A DNA stretch of 64,000 bases from NCBI RefSeq assembly GCF_016859285.1, contig NC_053415.1:812501-876500 (forward strand), in the 5' to 3' direction. This DNA is from Xiphias gladius. Its lineage: Eukaryota > Chordata > Actinopteri > Istiophoriformes > Xiphiidae. Below, piece after piece: positions 47,545 through 60,300 of the stretch (its first letter is position 1; each line of letters starts with the position of its first letter). The notes below the pieces were generated by a model that was given only the letters and a program-made list of their open reading frames with translations, was not told where the DNA came from and did no database searches. The translations under genes were made by a program, and so were the position numbers.

Positions 47545-47880
47545 ATGTACATTATATACCCAAAGGTATGTGTTTCTTTCCTTTTTGAACATGCCCCCAT
47601 GCACAAAGCCAGCTTCATAAAGTAATGATTTTCCCAGTTTGGTGTGGAAGAATTTGGCTGGCCTGCAAAGAACCCTGACCTCAACCCAATCCAACCCATT
47701 TGGCATGCACTGAACCAGACCTTATCACCCAGCATCAGTGTTGGATCTTACTAATGCTCTTGTGGCTAAATGGGAGCACATTTCTGCAGTCTGGTGGGAA
47801 GACTGAAACCAGAAGAGTTGAGGCTGTTATAGCTGTAGATCAGTACCCAGTGTTTTGATATGACATGTTCAACTATTTCA
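47545..47880 (+). mobile_element. Fragment of a different Tc1-like element
   Basis: Carries the nucleotide relic of a Tc1 transposase C-terminus: a CATGCCCCCATGCACAAAGC block, then GACCTCAACCCAATCCAACC (DLNPIxxx), and a late GAAGAGTTGAGGCTGTTATAGCTG block (RRVEAVIA). Several stops, no inverted repeats. It is a third Tc1 type, unlike copies A-E or F. Confidence 0.65.
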
Positions 47881-48471
47881 TTTGTGTTTAGTGTTCAGTT
47901 GCCCACATATTGTACCTGTATTGTCTTTGCCAGGCTAAAAAATACTGTAAAATTTTCAAATAAACAAAGAATGACTAAGCTGAGGTTACCTGCCACAAGA
48001 TCCCAGAACTTCTATTTGTATGTGTGTATTACGAGTGTGTTCTTCTGCCTCAGATTTTTTTCTGTTCTATCAGCTCGGCTCGCTCTCCAATCTCAGTGAT
48101 TGTGATACTGAACAGACAGTTTGCATGTCTTTCACCCGTCAGAGGTCTGATTGGGCAACATAAAAACAAATTCATGCACACAGTCTACACCAAAACAGTA
48201 AATTAACCAAGTTTGTCTGACTGTACTTTTCACATCATATGGTGGTTTAAGTAAAACTATAAACTAGATCAGTTATAGCAGGTTAACACAGGAGAGGTTG
48301 TGTTTGTGAAAATATAACAAGCTACTTTCTGCAGCAGCTTCAGAGAACATCAAATGTTAAGGCTGCAGTTCATAGGATTAATGATGTGTCACTGATAATG
48401 ATTGTGCACAGTTGAGTATCTTAATATGTCCCTGTCAGTCAGTGCTTCAGAGTAGACAGAGGCGTTGAGGA

Positions 48472-48480
48472 GATAAAAGA
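48472..48480 (+). promoter_or_regulatory. Possible TATA-like box of the FGF gene
   Basis: GATAAAAGA lies about 190 bases before the start codon, ahead of a purine-rich leader. Weak evidence. Confidence 0.2.
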
Positions 48481-48617
48481 AGGAAGTGAGTGTAGAGGAG
48501 ATGAGCAGAGGAGGCAGTGCAGCTCAAGTTCAGCAGAAGAAGAGGCAGAACAGGCCAACCTGGACCTGCTGGACAGACACACACTATACCCTAGACTGTG
48601 GCCTTTTGTCAGTAGAT

Positions 48618-48665
48618 ATGACTATTTGTTGGACATCGCTGTGTGGTCTGCTGGCAAGTGCTTGA
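48618..48665 (+). other. Upstream ORF overlapping the FGF start codon
   Basis: ATG at 48,618 opens a 15-codon frame, MTICWTSLCGLLASA, whose stop TGA (48,663-48,665) shares a base with the first FGF ATG (48,665-48,667), giving TGATG. Such an arrangement can lower or couple translation of the main frame. It matters only if the transcript starts upstream of 48,618. Confidence 0.5.
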
Positions 48666-50853
48666 TGTGTTTCATTATGAATTTTTCCTTGCTCCTGCCT
48701 GGCTTCCTGCTGCTCCTGGTTTTCGGTGTGTGTTATCGGCCAGTGGGAGCAAAGAGACAAGAATCAGAGGTTTCGCCTGAGAACCACAGCACTCGCCTCC
48801 GAGGCCTCTGGAAGCTGCACATGAGGGACTCCCTGCTGAAAGGAAAAGGTCAGAGAGCACCTAGGAAACTCTTTCAAGTTTTTTATAATTTCTCTTAATT
48901 TTCACTCAGATGTTTTGTTTTTCTTCTTTGTTTCAAGTTGCCAAAATCTCTACCACCTACTGTTACATCAGTTGACAGTTTTGTGTGTTTTGAAAACATG
49001 GTGATGATGGGAAATGTTAGTAGGTCAGGCTGTGTAAGAAAACCTGCTAGGACATAAAAACTCATTCTACACTCTCTGTATCCTTTCCTATAGTGTACAA
49101 GCCATAGGGTATAGGGATTTCCTATATTCAATCAAAAATCAGTTAGTATTACCATGTTGAACAACATTGTTGACTGTATTCTTTAGCTCACAGCTTGTTT
49201 TAGAGAGTAGCTGCTCAAGGCATGTTTGCTATCCTCAGTGGTCAAGACGATGCCCATCATTTTGGAACTCTGAGTATACAATCAGTAGCCTTTTCTATTA
49301 CCATCACTAACTATGGGTGTCATCATTTTGACTGTCTTAATATAATATTAAGATATTAGATCATACATACAACATGTATGTCCGTAGAGTTATTAGTTGC
49401 TGTAATCCTTCATGTAAAAGTGGATTCTAAAGTTCAGCTGAAGCTAATGTGATGTGTTAGCAGTCGGATTTAGCCAAATTAAGCTTGTACCTTCATCTTC
49501 GTAGTTGTGTATAGGCAACAAACCTATATATGACTGCCAGGACATACCCCTCTATAACATAACTCAGCATGGAAACACAATTTATGAAGACAAATGGAAT
49601 TTTATTTGGAAAAAGACTAACTTTGGAAGGTAGCCACTTGATTTGTCTCACTCAGACTACCGAAGCCTCATATTACCTTCATCTGGACTTCAGAACATTT
49701 TTGCATTGAACCAGGACTCTCTTCACAAGACGTATGAGCAAGGGGAATAATTACAATAACATGTCATTGTATTAATATAGATTTTTTTTTTAAAATCCTA
49801 CCCTATTCTTTTGCACGGTTTGTAGGGACTAGTGGGAATTCCATTAGAAATAATTTCTGCAACAATACTGCAAGATGTTCCAAATTACTTTCTATATTAA
49901 TTACATGACAAGATATATGGATTCTTTGTCAGAAGGGAATCCATCAATTTTTAGGTATTTCCTTCTGACTGACACCATCCAAGTAGTTGTCAGATCCGCA
50001 ACAACAAATCATCTCTTCACAATGCAGGTTCTAGTCCTCATCCAATCAGAGAAGGGGTCAAACAGCAGCTGCTCTACTGCCGTGTTGGGATTGGCTACCA
50101 TCTCCGGATTTTGCCTAGTGGCTCTGTTGGAGGCGTCCACAAACCCACTGAGTACTGTGAGTTCAGTCCACACATATGCCCCCCTCGCAATGACTGTGTG
50201 TTAATGTTTCAAGATTTTGAAACCTGTATTGTACATTATTTAGCCAATATTTTTTTATGTGAAAAGTTAGGAGATATCTGTGATATAAATTAGCTCAAGA
50301 ATACATCCAAGCCTTTATGCATTGCTTTACCCTGCATTTCTCCATCTCCACAAGCTTGGCTGAAGGTGTTTGCTATGATGCACGGGGTGGTGGGAATCAA
50401 AGGAGTCAAGAGTGGCTTGTACCTCTGTATGACTGGAGAAGGACTAGCATATGGAGCGGTATGTAGCCCACTTCAAAGTTCACATCAGCAAAACAGCATG
50501 GTTTAAATATTTCCTGTATGCGTACTGTGAGAGAAAGTGCGCACTTTCTCAGAACTGGGTCAAACATCATTATGTTAAGAATGAATGTAAACATAAACAC
50601 TTTTTACAGGGCTGCATAATGGAACAAAAAATTTGATAATATTAAATGTCTTCCTGCCTGTCTTTTCCAGAAACAGTTTTCTGACAACTGCCTGCTGAAA
50701 GAGAACTTGGAGGAGAATTACTACACCACCTACTCCTCTCTATCTCATCCTGGCATCTACCTGGCTCTTTCCCACAAGGGAGACCTCAGGAAGGGCAACA
50801 GTGTGGGCCATCACCAGTCCTGCACCCACTTCCTACCTCGAAGAACACCGTGA
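48665..50853 (+). CDS. Divergent fibroblast growth factor, FGF4/5/6 subfamily (4 exons)
   Basis: A secreted receptor-tyrosine-kinase ligand (family knowledge). Exons 48665-48848, 50028-50156, 50355-50458 and 50671-50853 join in phase to 199 residues. Residues 1-29 look like a signal peptide (LLLPGFLLLLVFGV). The trefoil core starts near residue 76 with LLYCRVGIGYHLRILPSG, the FGF4/5/6 hallmark (YCNVGIGFHLQ), and ends THFLPRRTP. Exon 3 is 104 bases, the classical FGF middle exon. The last exon aligns without gaps to the FGF4/6 end: RKGNSV for KKGNRV, HPGIYLALSHKG for the FGF4 type. Oddities are an extra intron before the core, where known FGF4/5/6 genes have one exon, and changes at conserved spots (YYTTY for NYNTY-like, YLCMTGEG for the usual AMxxxG, DNCLLKE for DECxFxE). 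A second in-frame ATG (48,677) has better context (A at -3) and would give 195 residues. The exact paralogue is unclear. Confidence 0.88.
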
Positions 50854-52115
50854 TCAGGGTCCACTACCAGCCAGCTTTAAGAACTGGAGCCAGATTAGAA
50901 ATACAGTTGCTCACGTTGCTGCTCCAATTTGTGAGGAAAGCAATAGACCAGAAATTGGCCTCCACACAGCACGTTCAGGTTTTATTGTAATTTCCACACA
51001 TATTCTTGACATACACACAGGGAAATTAAATGTCGTTCATCCTGGACCTCAGTACAACATAGAACAAACATACAAACACTCAAAGTATTAAAAGTAAGAG
51101 TGATTAATCTTTAATTAGCAGCAACAACTTGAATCTAAACAAGGTCCAGTGTATTTTCTCCTCATTTAGCAAACTTGACATGTTGGCTGAATTTCAGCAG
51201 TTTGTTGATTATTGATGCTGCAGTACAGCTCTGGCAGGGAGACTGTTACAAGAACAACAGTGGTGAACTCCCTCAGCAGATAGTATGGACGATAATCACA
51301 GCTATAAACCCCACCAGCGATAAGCAGTCTTTGGACACAAACACAGAGTTAACCTATCCAGTTCAGTGGCTCTGTCAGGTATGTTGCTGTGGAGTTTCAG
51401 TGAAAACAGAGACGCAGCAGTTTTTCATTTCATGCTTAGTAGTACATCATACTCACTCTGCCAATCCCCAGAAGATCCTGGTGAATGTGGCTGAGTTTCA
51501 AGTAGCTGAGTTGTTTTGTTTTGTTTTTTGTTATGTTTTTTTTTTTTTAACAGTTGAAGATATGCAAAACAACAAAAGCACTAAAATATTTGGTCCGCAA
51601 GAGGCTGCTGCCTCTGCAGGTGCTGCTTTGGTAACCAGTTCTGGGGTTTTTTAGCAACAGGGCCATGTGGAAAAACAAACTACTATATCTATTACCGCAT
51701 CACTCTAGGAGACAAAACTGTTGGGATTCTTTGGAGCATTACCTGCTGTGGATAAGGACTGAGCTGAGCTCAAACACTACATCACTCTCACCCATTTGCA
51801 ACTATTCAGCTTGGTCAAAACACCTGACTCAGTCTAAGCATCATTCAACAGATACAATTATAATGCATATGTGAATGCATATGTGTTTACCGCTGAACAG
51901 CAGCTGGCCGATGCGACAAAATGTGCCTGAAACTACAAAATACAATGGCATTATCATAATTTTAATATTGCGCATGCATGGCAGATATGCCAAAATATCC
52001 ATTTGTCTATAGTTTATCCTTAGTTTATCTAATCAGTTGAGTAGATTGGAAGGTTGATTGCCCTCTAATTTAGCTGATATGTCTCTTAGCTGCTCTGTCC
52101 AAAGCATTTAATTAA

Positions 52116-52387
52116 AAAGTAACTTAACACCCCTGGAAAATCTTTTTCAGTTTTTTGCTGAACTCCAGTGGCTTAACTTCTCACTTTGCAACATTGATTT
52201 ACAAGTATACTCCAGGGTTTGTCAGTACACCATGGCAGCACTGTTGGTTGGGGTTAAAAGTGTGCTCTTTTGCACCTTTAACCACACCCAACCACTGCTT
52301 GCTGTGCTCAGACGCCAAACAGGCTTTAAACTTTCAACCAAATAGGGCAACAAAACACTGTTTTTCAGATTGGTGTTAAGTTACTCT
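52116..52387. mobile_element. TTAA-flanked MITE with internal hairpin
   Basis: AAAGTAACTTAACACCC at the left and inverted AGAGTAACTTAACACCA at the right match at 15 of 17 positions and are flanked by TTAA, so 19 of 20 bases match when the flank is included. About 272 bases, noncoding. Near the centre (52,245-52,294) an imperfect inverted repeat, GGTTGGGGTTAAAAGTGTGC against GCACCTTTAACCACACCCAA, could form a hairpin. It has the size and flank type of the MITE at 41,506 but different ends. Confidence 0.75.
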
Positions 52388-52589
52388 TTAACTTTGACAG
52401 ATGTTGACTTGGAGAAACATTGACACAGCATTTATTTTTTATTGTTAAACAGATATGTACTAATTATATATACTTATTCTAGTCAAATGACTATGTATAA
52501 TGTGAAAGGGGGGACAGACCCCTACAGAATTATAACTAATACTGCAGTTACCCTCAGCTCTATAGAACGTTTTAGGTTCTTGAAGCTAA

Positions 52590-52960
52590 TTTTTGGGCAG
52601 AAAACCCAGCTTTTATCAGTCTGATAAACCCACTGTACACTACCTGCTCAGCACCATCAGACACATACAGTCTAGCTGGCAAACACAGTGGAGCAAATAG
52701 AAGCTGAAGAGCCAAATATTTCCTTTCAGACTTGGTAGAGTCCAAAAAGCAGAGCTAAAAGTAGAGTGAATATTGGTCTTGTAGTCATAAGGTGGTCAGA
52801 AACACAACTGCAAATGAATGATAATGCTGCTCTGTCTGCTGGATGTGTAAATAGCCAATTGTTTGATAACGTGTAAGCTATAACAACTTCATGAGGTGAT
52901 AATATATCAATGTTATCCGTTAATATACCATTTATCATCATCGTATGAATTGACTTTCAG
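52590..52960. repeat. Dispersed repeat, family shared with 37,350-37,720
   Basis: Shared ordered words include CACTACCTGCTCAGCACCA, AGAAGCTGAAGAGCC, AAAAAGCAGAGCTAAAAG and AGAGTGAATATTGG. This copy continues with GGTCAGAAACACAACTGC and AATGAATGATAATG. Noncoding. Confidence 0.5.
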
Positions 52961-54351
52961 TGACCAGTAGTCTCTACAAAGTCACTTATCTGAAAAGCAA
53001 GAGTTTTGTTCCAAACAAAGCCAACCACCGTTCACACAAAATGATTTATAGTGTGAATTATAATACAGAACTATCTGTATTGTAGAAATGTTGAGGGATG
53101 GCTAGATGAACCAGAGTTGATTGTTCATCCAGTATTGGGTTTGACCATAGGGAAAAATAAAATGCTTTTAAATTTTTTAAAATTTCAGAAAAGAAGTTGT
53201 TTTTGGGTGTGTTTTTTTTATCTGCAATGTTAATGATCTTATTTATTGTGGTTTTTAAGTTTTATTTATTTTTGGTTTAGAATCCCTTGATGTATTAAAT
53301 AAAATATCTATTTTTTATAATTTTATTATTATAATATTATATCGTGTGGAAGTTGTCTGTTTCAAGTAGGATTGGATCTTCAGATATCCAAACTTTCGAC
53401 AAATTTAGAAGGAGGAAAGGATTATTATTATTATGTTAAGCTTCATGTGAGTGAAATAAAGAAACTTTCATTTCATGTTGGAAGCTCAACAGACAAGCTA
53501 GGTTACCAAAATAGCCACCAGTTAGTTTAACATTAGCCAGGCTAACTAGCTTACTTCGATAACTTAGCAAGAAATGTAGTAGAATTCATAACATCTGTTT
53601 GCCGCTCTCCTGCCCGTTTTTTTCATTGAAAATTTCTTTGTCAGAAAAAGTAGCCCTTTGGCTCCCTCCTATGATATTTAACTCAATCAGTTACAATATT
53701 TTTGCTATAAACTATGTCTGGCCTCTAGAAATGTTTGAAAAACTGAAAAAACATTTTGTTCACCAAATTACCTTAAAATTCTTTAGTATTTATGCTGACC
53801 AGTAATTTGACATATCTATGTATGACTTAACCACACTAGGGCATAAAGCAACTTGAACTTAAAGGATCATTTGACCCAATTAAAAAAGAAAAAAGAAAAA
53901 AAGAAAACGGGTACCTGACCATATAACTAGGTTTAGTTTTCTTTGTCCAGATTTTGAGATCCAAGATTTCTATCTCAACCCCAATACAGTGAAGGTGAAT
54001 AGAATTTCACGTGTACTGCTCATGGCATTGAATAACTACATTAGAAAAACTCAACAGGAATGTGTCTGTACAGAAACAAAATCATTCTGGATAATACATT
54101 GACCTCACTGTGAACAGTTTTCATGGGAACTACATACTGTCCAAAAAATAGTCCCCATGAGTTTTTCAGTTTCCACTGCTTTAAACCAACACAGTTGAAA
54201 TTTCATTCACCCTTATATATTAAGATAGCAGCAGAAGTTAAGGAGCAAATATATGTCAAAACCTTGTTACCTACAACTTGAACTATTTACATGGCTCTTG
54301 GTGAATATATTGTTTAAAAGACAAAAATATATTTGACTTATTCTACAGTAC

Positions 54352-57300
54352 ATGTGTATGGGTGTATTTGTGGAAAGCAGCTGGACAGTGAAGCCACTGG
54401 ACAGGGTCCAGGCAGTGACCAGCAGCTTCCCCCCTCCTCCCCACACCGACTGCCTGGACACACGAGTATGTAATCCTACCCATAGAATGCAGGATCACCC
54501 GATCCCCACTCAGACTGACAGCACTCACTTGCTCAGGTGTCCCTTTTTACCAAAGTGTAGGTAAGGCGGGAGGGCAGCCATTAAGAGAGAGAGAGAGGGG
54601 GAAGAAAAACGGAAAAAGAAGAGGGGAATAGGGAATTTGGGGTTATGGTGTTAGATAAAGCACAGTGGAGTGTGGACAATGGCACGATGATGAAAAGCTT
54701 CATGGAGATCAGTATGTTGGAAATAATTTGGTCAAACTCAAGAATACAGCTCATCCAGCCTTTTTTTTCTTGAGGATTCCTGGTTGTTTTTCCTTTCTCT
54801 TCACCATTTCTTCTGCTCTTACTTTTCTCTCTTTTTGCTCTATCAATGTCATTTCCACTTATCCCACTCTTTCTGATCTCTTTTTTGCAGATCCAGCTGC
54901 CAATACTGCTGACACATCAACCCCTCTATCAGTAAGTGGACAAAATATAGTCGGCGATTAGTGCTGAAGCAGTTAGATGATTGACAGAAAATTCTTTGTT
55001 TTTATATCATTGTAAACTAATAGAATATTTTTGGGCTTTTGACTGTTGGTCGGCCAAAACAAGACATCACCTTGAGGAAATTTTCATTTGCTATTAACTA
55101 TTAAGTATTAACTGATTAATCAGAAAAAATGTCAGATTAATCAATAATGAATCATCATTAATCATTACTTACAGCCCTAAATGAAATAATTATAGACAAA
55201 TAAATCAGAGGATAAATTCAAAGCAAATATGTTAGAGAGGGAAATCTGATTGTCATACTCTTATATTAAAAATATGCAACTAACAGGGATGATGGTTAGA
55301 CCTGCTTTCCACAATGCAATGGCCCAAGCATTGTTTTGTGCTTGTTTTTCTCTATTGTTTTACTTTACAGACCAGGTGATGATTAACAGAGAACACAACA
55401 GAATGCATATATAAGGTTAAAGTTTTAAAAATAAATATCACATTTCCAAAACCGATGACAACAGATAGTGAGGGTAGTGACAGGAAGCGTGTGTGTGCAT
55501 GTGCGTGTGTGTATGTGTTCAGCTATAGTGGGGTGAAAAGAGATTCTTGTTAGTACTGACAGGCGCCACAGCCCAGTCTGCCTCTACAGCAACAGAGGGG
55601 ATGAGGATGTGGGTGTCCCTACCATAGGCTTCTCCCAGGGGCTGGCCTTTGGAGGTGAAACCTTGTGTCCCATGTTGAATAGCCCCCAGATATTCCAGGA
55701 TGGAGCCTGTTCAATGTAGGGTGCAGAGCTAGCTTTGGGTATTTTCTCATTTGTCTGACCGTCATTTAGTTCATCCCTGTCCCATGGGACCCCGAAATAA
55801 AACAGAGAAACTGTAGTGTAGTACCAAACATTCAGCATTGTACAAAGGAATCTGTGAGTACACCTGGTTTTCTGTCAACAGTCTTGATCAACCCCCCATT
55901 GCACTCTGACATTGTAGTTTTCACTGTTGACAACTCCAAGAGTGCGGAAGTAACTATGCTGAACCCTTCAACATCATCCTTATCACTGAGTTAAGTCAAG
56001 AGACTGGTCTTTCAGTCACAGCAAATATCTTTTTTTTTTAGCAAAATGTTTGATCCAAAATACATCTCATAAGTCTTCAAACTTGTCTCTCTGATATCAA
56101 AAACTGTTCAGCAGATGCCACTTATCAACAGATGTTAGAGTCATATATGAATCGTTTTCCTGTATATTCTCCCATTTAGGAACTTAAGACAGAGGGACCT
56201 AAGCAACCAGACCTCTCCAGGATAGAGGTGGTCTCAGTGACGGAGGAAGACCCCCCCACTATCGAGATCCCCAACACACTGAACATCAGCCCCCTGGGCA
56301 GCTTTACTGCTGACCCCCAGTCAGAGAATAATTCCGCAAAACCTGAAGAAACCCAACCTCCAGCTGCACCCAGTCCAACCATGCCAATCACCAAGGTGCA
56401 GCCATTTATCCAAGGTGAGACCCTGGGATGTTATTGAGGCAATGGTAGAGCATGAAACAAGGGATATGGAGATTAATGCTCAAAGGTATCTTAAAATGTG
56501 AGATGATGTGAGTGTTACTCTTTGTTATGGGAATAATAGTACTACATCTGTCCCAGATGAAGTGATGCGTAACAGCCTTTATCGTTTTGTTCCTTAGTCC
56601 TCTTCAGTTTGCAAAGAGAAAAATAGTTTCCTTACCTAACCAGACAGTTCTGTGGATTTTTTATTCAGATTTACAGCTGCTTTCATTAGAGGTGAATGAC
56701 TGTTTGATCATTAATGAAGAAGTTTATAGTTTGCCATGCATAGATAGAAAACAGAAAAAGACAAGGGAAAAGCAAACAATGAAGTTTAATAAACAGAGAC
56801 TAGAGGGGTGTTACAAACTCATCAATGGGACAAAAGCCTGAGGAATCACCATGACGAGCAAAAAGAACACTGTCGGTACTATCTAACTACAAGAAAAAAC
56901 CTGAATGTGGATGTGATCCTCTCCTCAGTAGAGTTTGGTTTGTTAAAAGATGTGGATTAGTCCGCCACTGAAAATGGTCCTCAACAAATGTATTTCCTCC
57001 TGTTTGAGTAACATTTATTTAAAAACTACAGTGGACAGTTGTTTTAGGAAATTACTTAGCCTTTTAGAAAACAAAACAATGTGTTTTGGAGACATTTTTA
57101 TAGATTATGTCTTCAGTAGGGATGGATGGACTTGAAGCGCCATATACAGGATAGTAACAAATATAAAGACTGTTGGCAGCTCATATTGTGTAATGTTTAA
57201 ATACTGTAGATGTTCATAACTATTTTGTCTCAACAGAGGATGACTTAAAGAAAAGCTGGAAGAACAGACTGCTGGCCCATCGCTTTGAGCTGCTAATCGC

Positions 57301-60300
57301 TTCATGCCTCATCATGGTGTTCACGCTCACTCTCGGCATCGGCTTTGGAGGTGAGGAGCTAAGTGATGTGTGAACTTTGTCCACTGACCAATACTGGAAC
57401 CACTGTAACATGGGTTGCCTTTGCTCCATCAATATCTGATGCAATCGTTACCTGTTTTTTGGATTCAGCCTGGTCTTCAGAAGTGAAACACTTAATCAGA
57501 TGGATTAAGCTCATGTGACAGTCTGGATCTTTGGTCATCACTGTTTGGCCTAAAAACCTTATTGGTTGCCTGGTCTGTTATCCTACATCAGAATAGTCAG
57601 TATTGTTTTTCACAGCAGTAACCTAGCTTGTAGCCTTTTTTTGTCTGGTTGGATTTCAAGTTTCTGCTTAGCTAAATTCTGTGGCCCCCTCCCTTTCTGT
57701 GACATAATAGGCAAGACTCTGGGGTCTACTTTGAGGGTTTGACATGCAAAATATAAATAGCTAACCAGATTGTAGCCCCAGTTTATGCCTCTCATACATA
57801 CAGTGTGTTGGACGGGTTGTAGACTCTGCTTGGGTTAATTTTTGTCAGTACAATCTGGCAACATTGCATATATAGCTACTGGTAACATTAGCAAGATCAG
57901 TCAAGCGCAACAGAGACATCATCATGGTGGTCACTCATTCTCAGCATCGACCTTGGCGGTGAGGAGCTCATTGTTGTGTGAACACAACCTCCATGGCGGC
58001 AATAACCAGCAAGGCTACGGCTATGTACCTGGTCATTTCGTCACGGCTGAGGAGGATCCACAGAATATTCTTAACTAACCTTTCAACTTCAACTTCAAGA
58101 AGACACATACAAGCTAGTTTTGAGCAGAAAAGGTGGCGTTTGTTTTACACACAATATTTGTATCGTTCTAAAAATAACCTGTATTAACATAATAGAGCAA
58201 CAAGACTTATGTGTGCAGAAAAACAAAATAATTACTTAGTGTGGAGTTCCTTTTAAACAGGGATACACATGGTACCTGGCTAGCCAGATAACTGGCTAAC
58301 TTGTGAGCAAGGATTAACAATAGGCATCAAGGTGACAGGCAGCAAGCAGCAAGCAGAGCAGCAAGCTGATTCATTTAAAATTAAATTTGCAGAAATGTGA
58401 TATTAAAGATTATAGAACTGCATAGAGCAAAATCACAGAGAAACTTTTCAGTAGTTACTCTAGCAAACAGGAGTTAGCTAGGTTGAAGTTGGTGAGCCTG
58501 CTGCGTGGCTGGGAACGGGATTGGCTGAAAGATGACAATTGACACTAGTCGGAAAATAACAGACATTTGAAAAGATGGCCTGATGTCACATCCGGCCTAG
58601 CCTTTGTTTCACTAGCTTCTGTAATTCATTCAGCATTTTACGTTCTCGAGCTTTACGTTCTATATTCTATATGATTTTAAATAGTTATACAACAGTAACT
58701 TACAGAAAACTCTGAGGTAGCTGTTACCCTTCAACTCACTCATGGACTCGCATCTCCTGCATAGCGATGATGTTTAGCTAGTAAAAGTCTTTGGCTAATG
58801 GGAAATGGTGTTTTTTAAAGGCAGCTAAACGCATAAAAAACTATTGTCCTTATCTAAACAAGCAAGTCACGCAAGAGGCTGTTGAGAGAGGCTCTGTTCC
58901 TAGGCTGAATTTTTCGTTATTAAAGTACTTAGAAGTGTCAGTGGGACTTTGAATGAGGTTCTCTTATTTTTGGAACAGAACCTGGAAGTTCCAGTTTCAC
59001 TTTCTCTCTATAGTTATAATGAAATAAAAATGAATTCCAATAAAAACTGTTGAAAAATGAAGGTAAGAAAGGTGACAAGTGTTGAGTTTTTATAAGCTAT
59101 TCCATAATCACAATTAATGGGTTAATTTATATATTTTACTTTTATTATTCATGATTATTTCAGAATTACTTATTTATTTACATATATATTTAATATTGGA
59201 CATTGTGAAGTTCCAAAGTCTATACGTCTACCTAATAATCTTACATTGTTCACCTTCAAGTTATATTCATGGTTTATATTTAAATCCAATGTGCTTGTGT
59301 AGAGTAAAAACACTGAAAAATATATCACTATCCTAATACTTTCTAAGAGTAGTCGCTATCTGTATTCCTGGAGATGCAGCGGGCCGTGCTCACCAAAACA
59401 ATTGGGAAGCAACTGGTGTCAAATGGTGCATGGTCACGGTCAATGGTAGATCACGGCTTACGTGAGAAGAAGATCAGATGATTATCTGAACAAACACCCA
59501 GCTGAAATCGAATGGATTGGCTTCTGCTGCTGAATACACATGCTGACAAGGTTTTAAGCATCTGACTCACCTTGGAACCACAGTCATATGGAGCCAGTAT
59601 GACTTGGAAACTGAGAACGGCACAGAATAGTTTCAACAAGTCATTGAAAGGATGTTTCAGTTTATCTAGCATTAGTTGACATTATATATAATACATGATT
59701 TTTAAGCCAGTGGTGCAGTGTGAATCATTTTGGTTTAGATTAATGATATTGTTTGTTGACTTGTGTAACACCTTGTGTACTGTTGATGTTATAATGCTCC
59801 AACTCCTACAATATAAAGGTTGTTACTTATATTATGGGAATGAAGCTAAAAGTATATTAAATATACAAGAAAAATACCGTAGCTTCACCAGTGAGCCTTT
59901 GCCGGTCAAATCAGTCACCAGCATGGATGTGTTTTCTCTATCAGGTCGACCACTACATGTTTCAAAAGGTTGACGTGAGGTGATATTCATTTTCATTTTT
60001 TATTATATCAAAATAAAGGATTGTAGGATGGGGTGTAACATTGTAATTCTTGATGGTACCACTGGATGGCACCAAATAAGGGAATTTTAAATCCTACACA
60101 TTTTGGGATTAGCGTCAAAAGACACTTTCTATTGACACTATTTTGTTCCCATTAAGATGAAAAAACAAACAGATTTTACAATATTTTTCAACACTGCGGA
60201 GGGACACCTATTGTCAGATTTACTGGATGTGTACACCAAATTTGGTAGACAGTAGGGGAAGCATTACTCGGAAGATGCTACAGTATTGTTTTCGTTATCA

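Larger units (their letters stand above)
50854..54340. other. Region after the FGF gene; 3' UTR then intergenic
   Basis: The first part is presumably FGF 3' UTR, but no decisive polyadenylation signal was picked; several AATAAA words lie near 53,157-53,460. An open frame at 51,175-51,654 has no family motif, runs through a poly-T tract and is not called. A MITE (52,116) and a dispersed repeat (52,590) are listed separately. Otherwise AT-rich with nothing recognised. Confidence 0.5.

Noticed and set aside
48675..48860. Minus-strand frame over FGF exon 1
   Set aside because: Antisense of a well-supported exon; no family match.
51175..51654. 159-codon open frame after the FGF gene
   Set aside because: No recognised domain, crosses a poly-T tract, no splice or start support; likely 3' UTR or intergenic chance.
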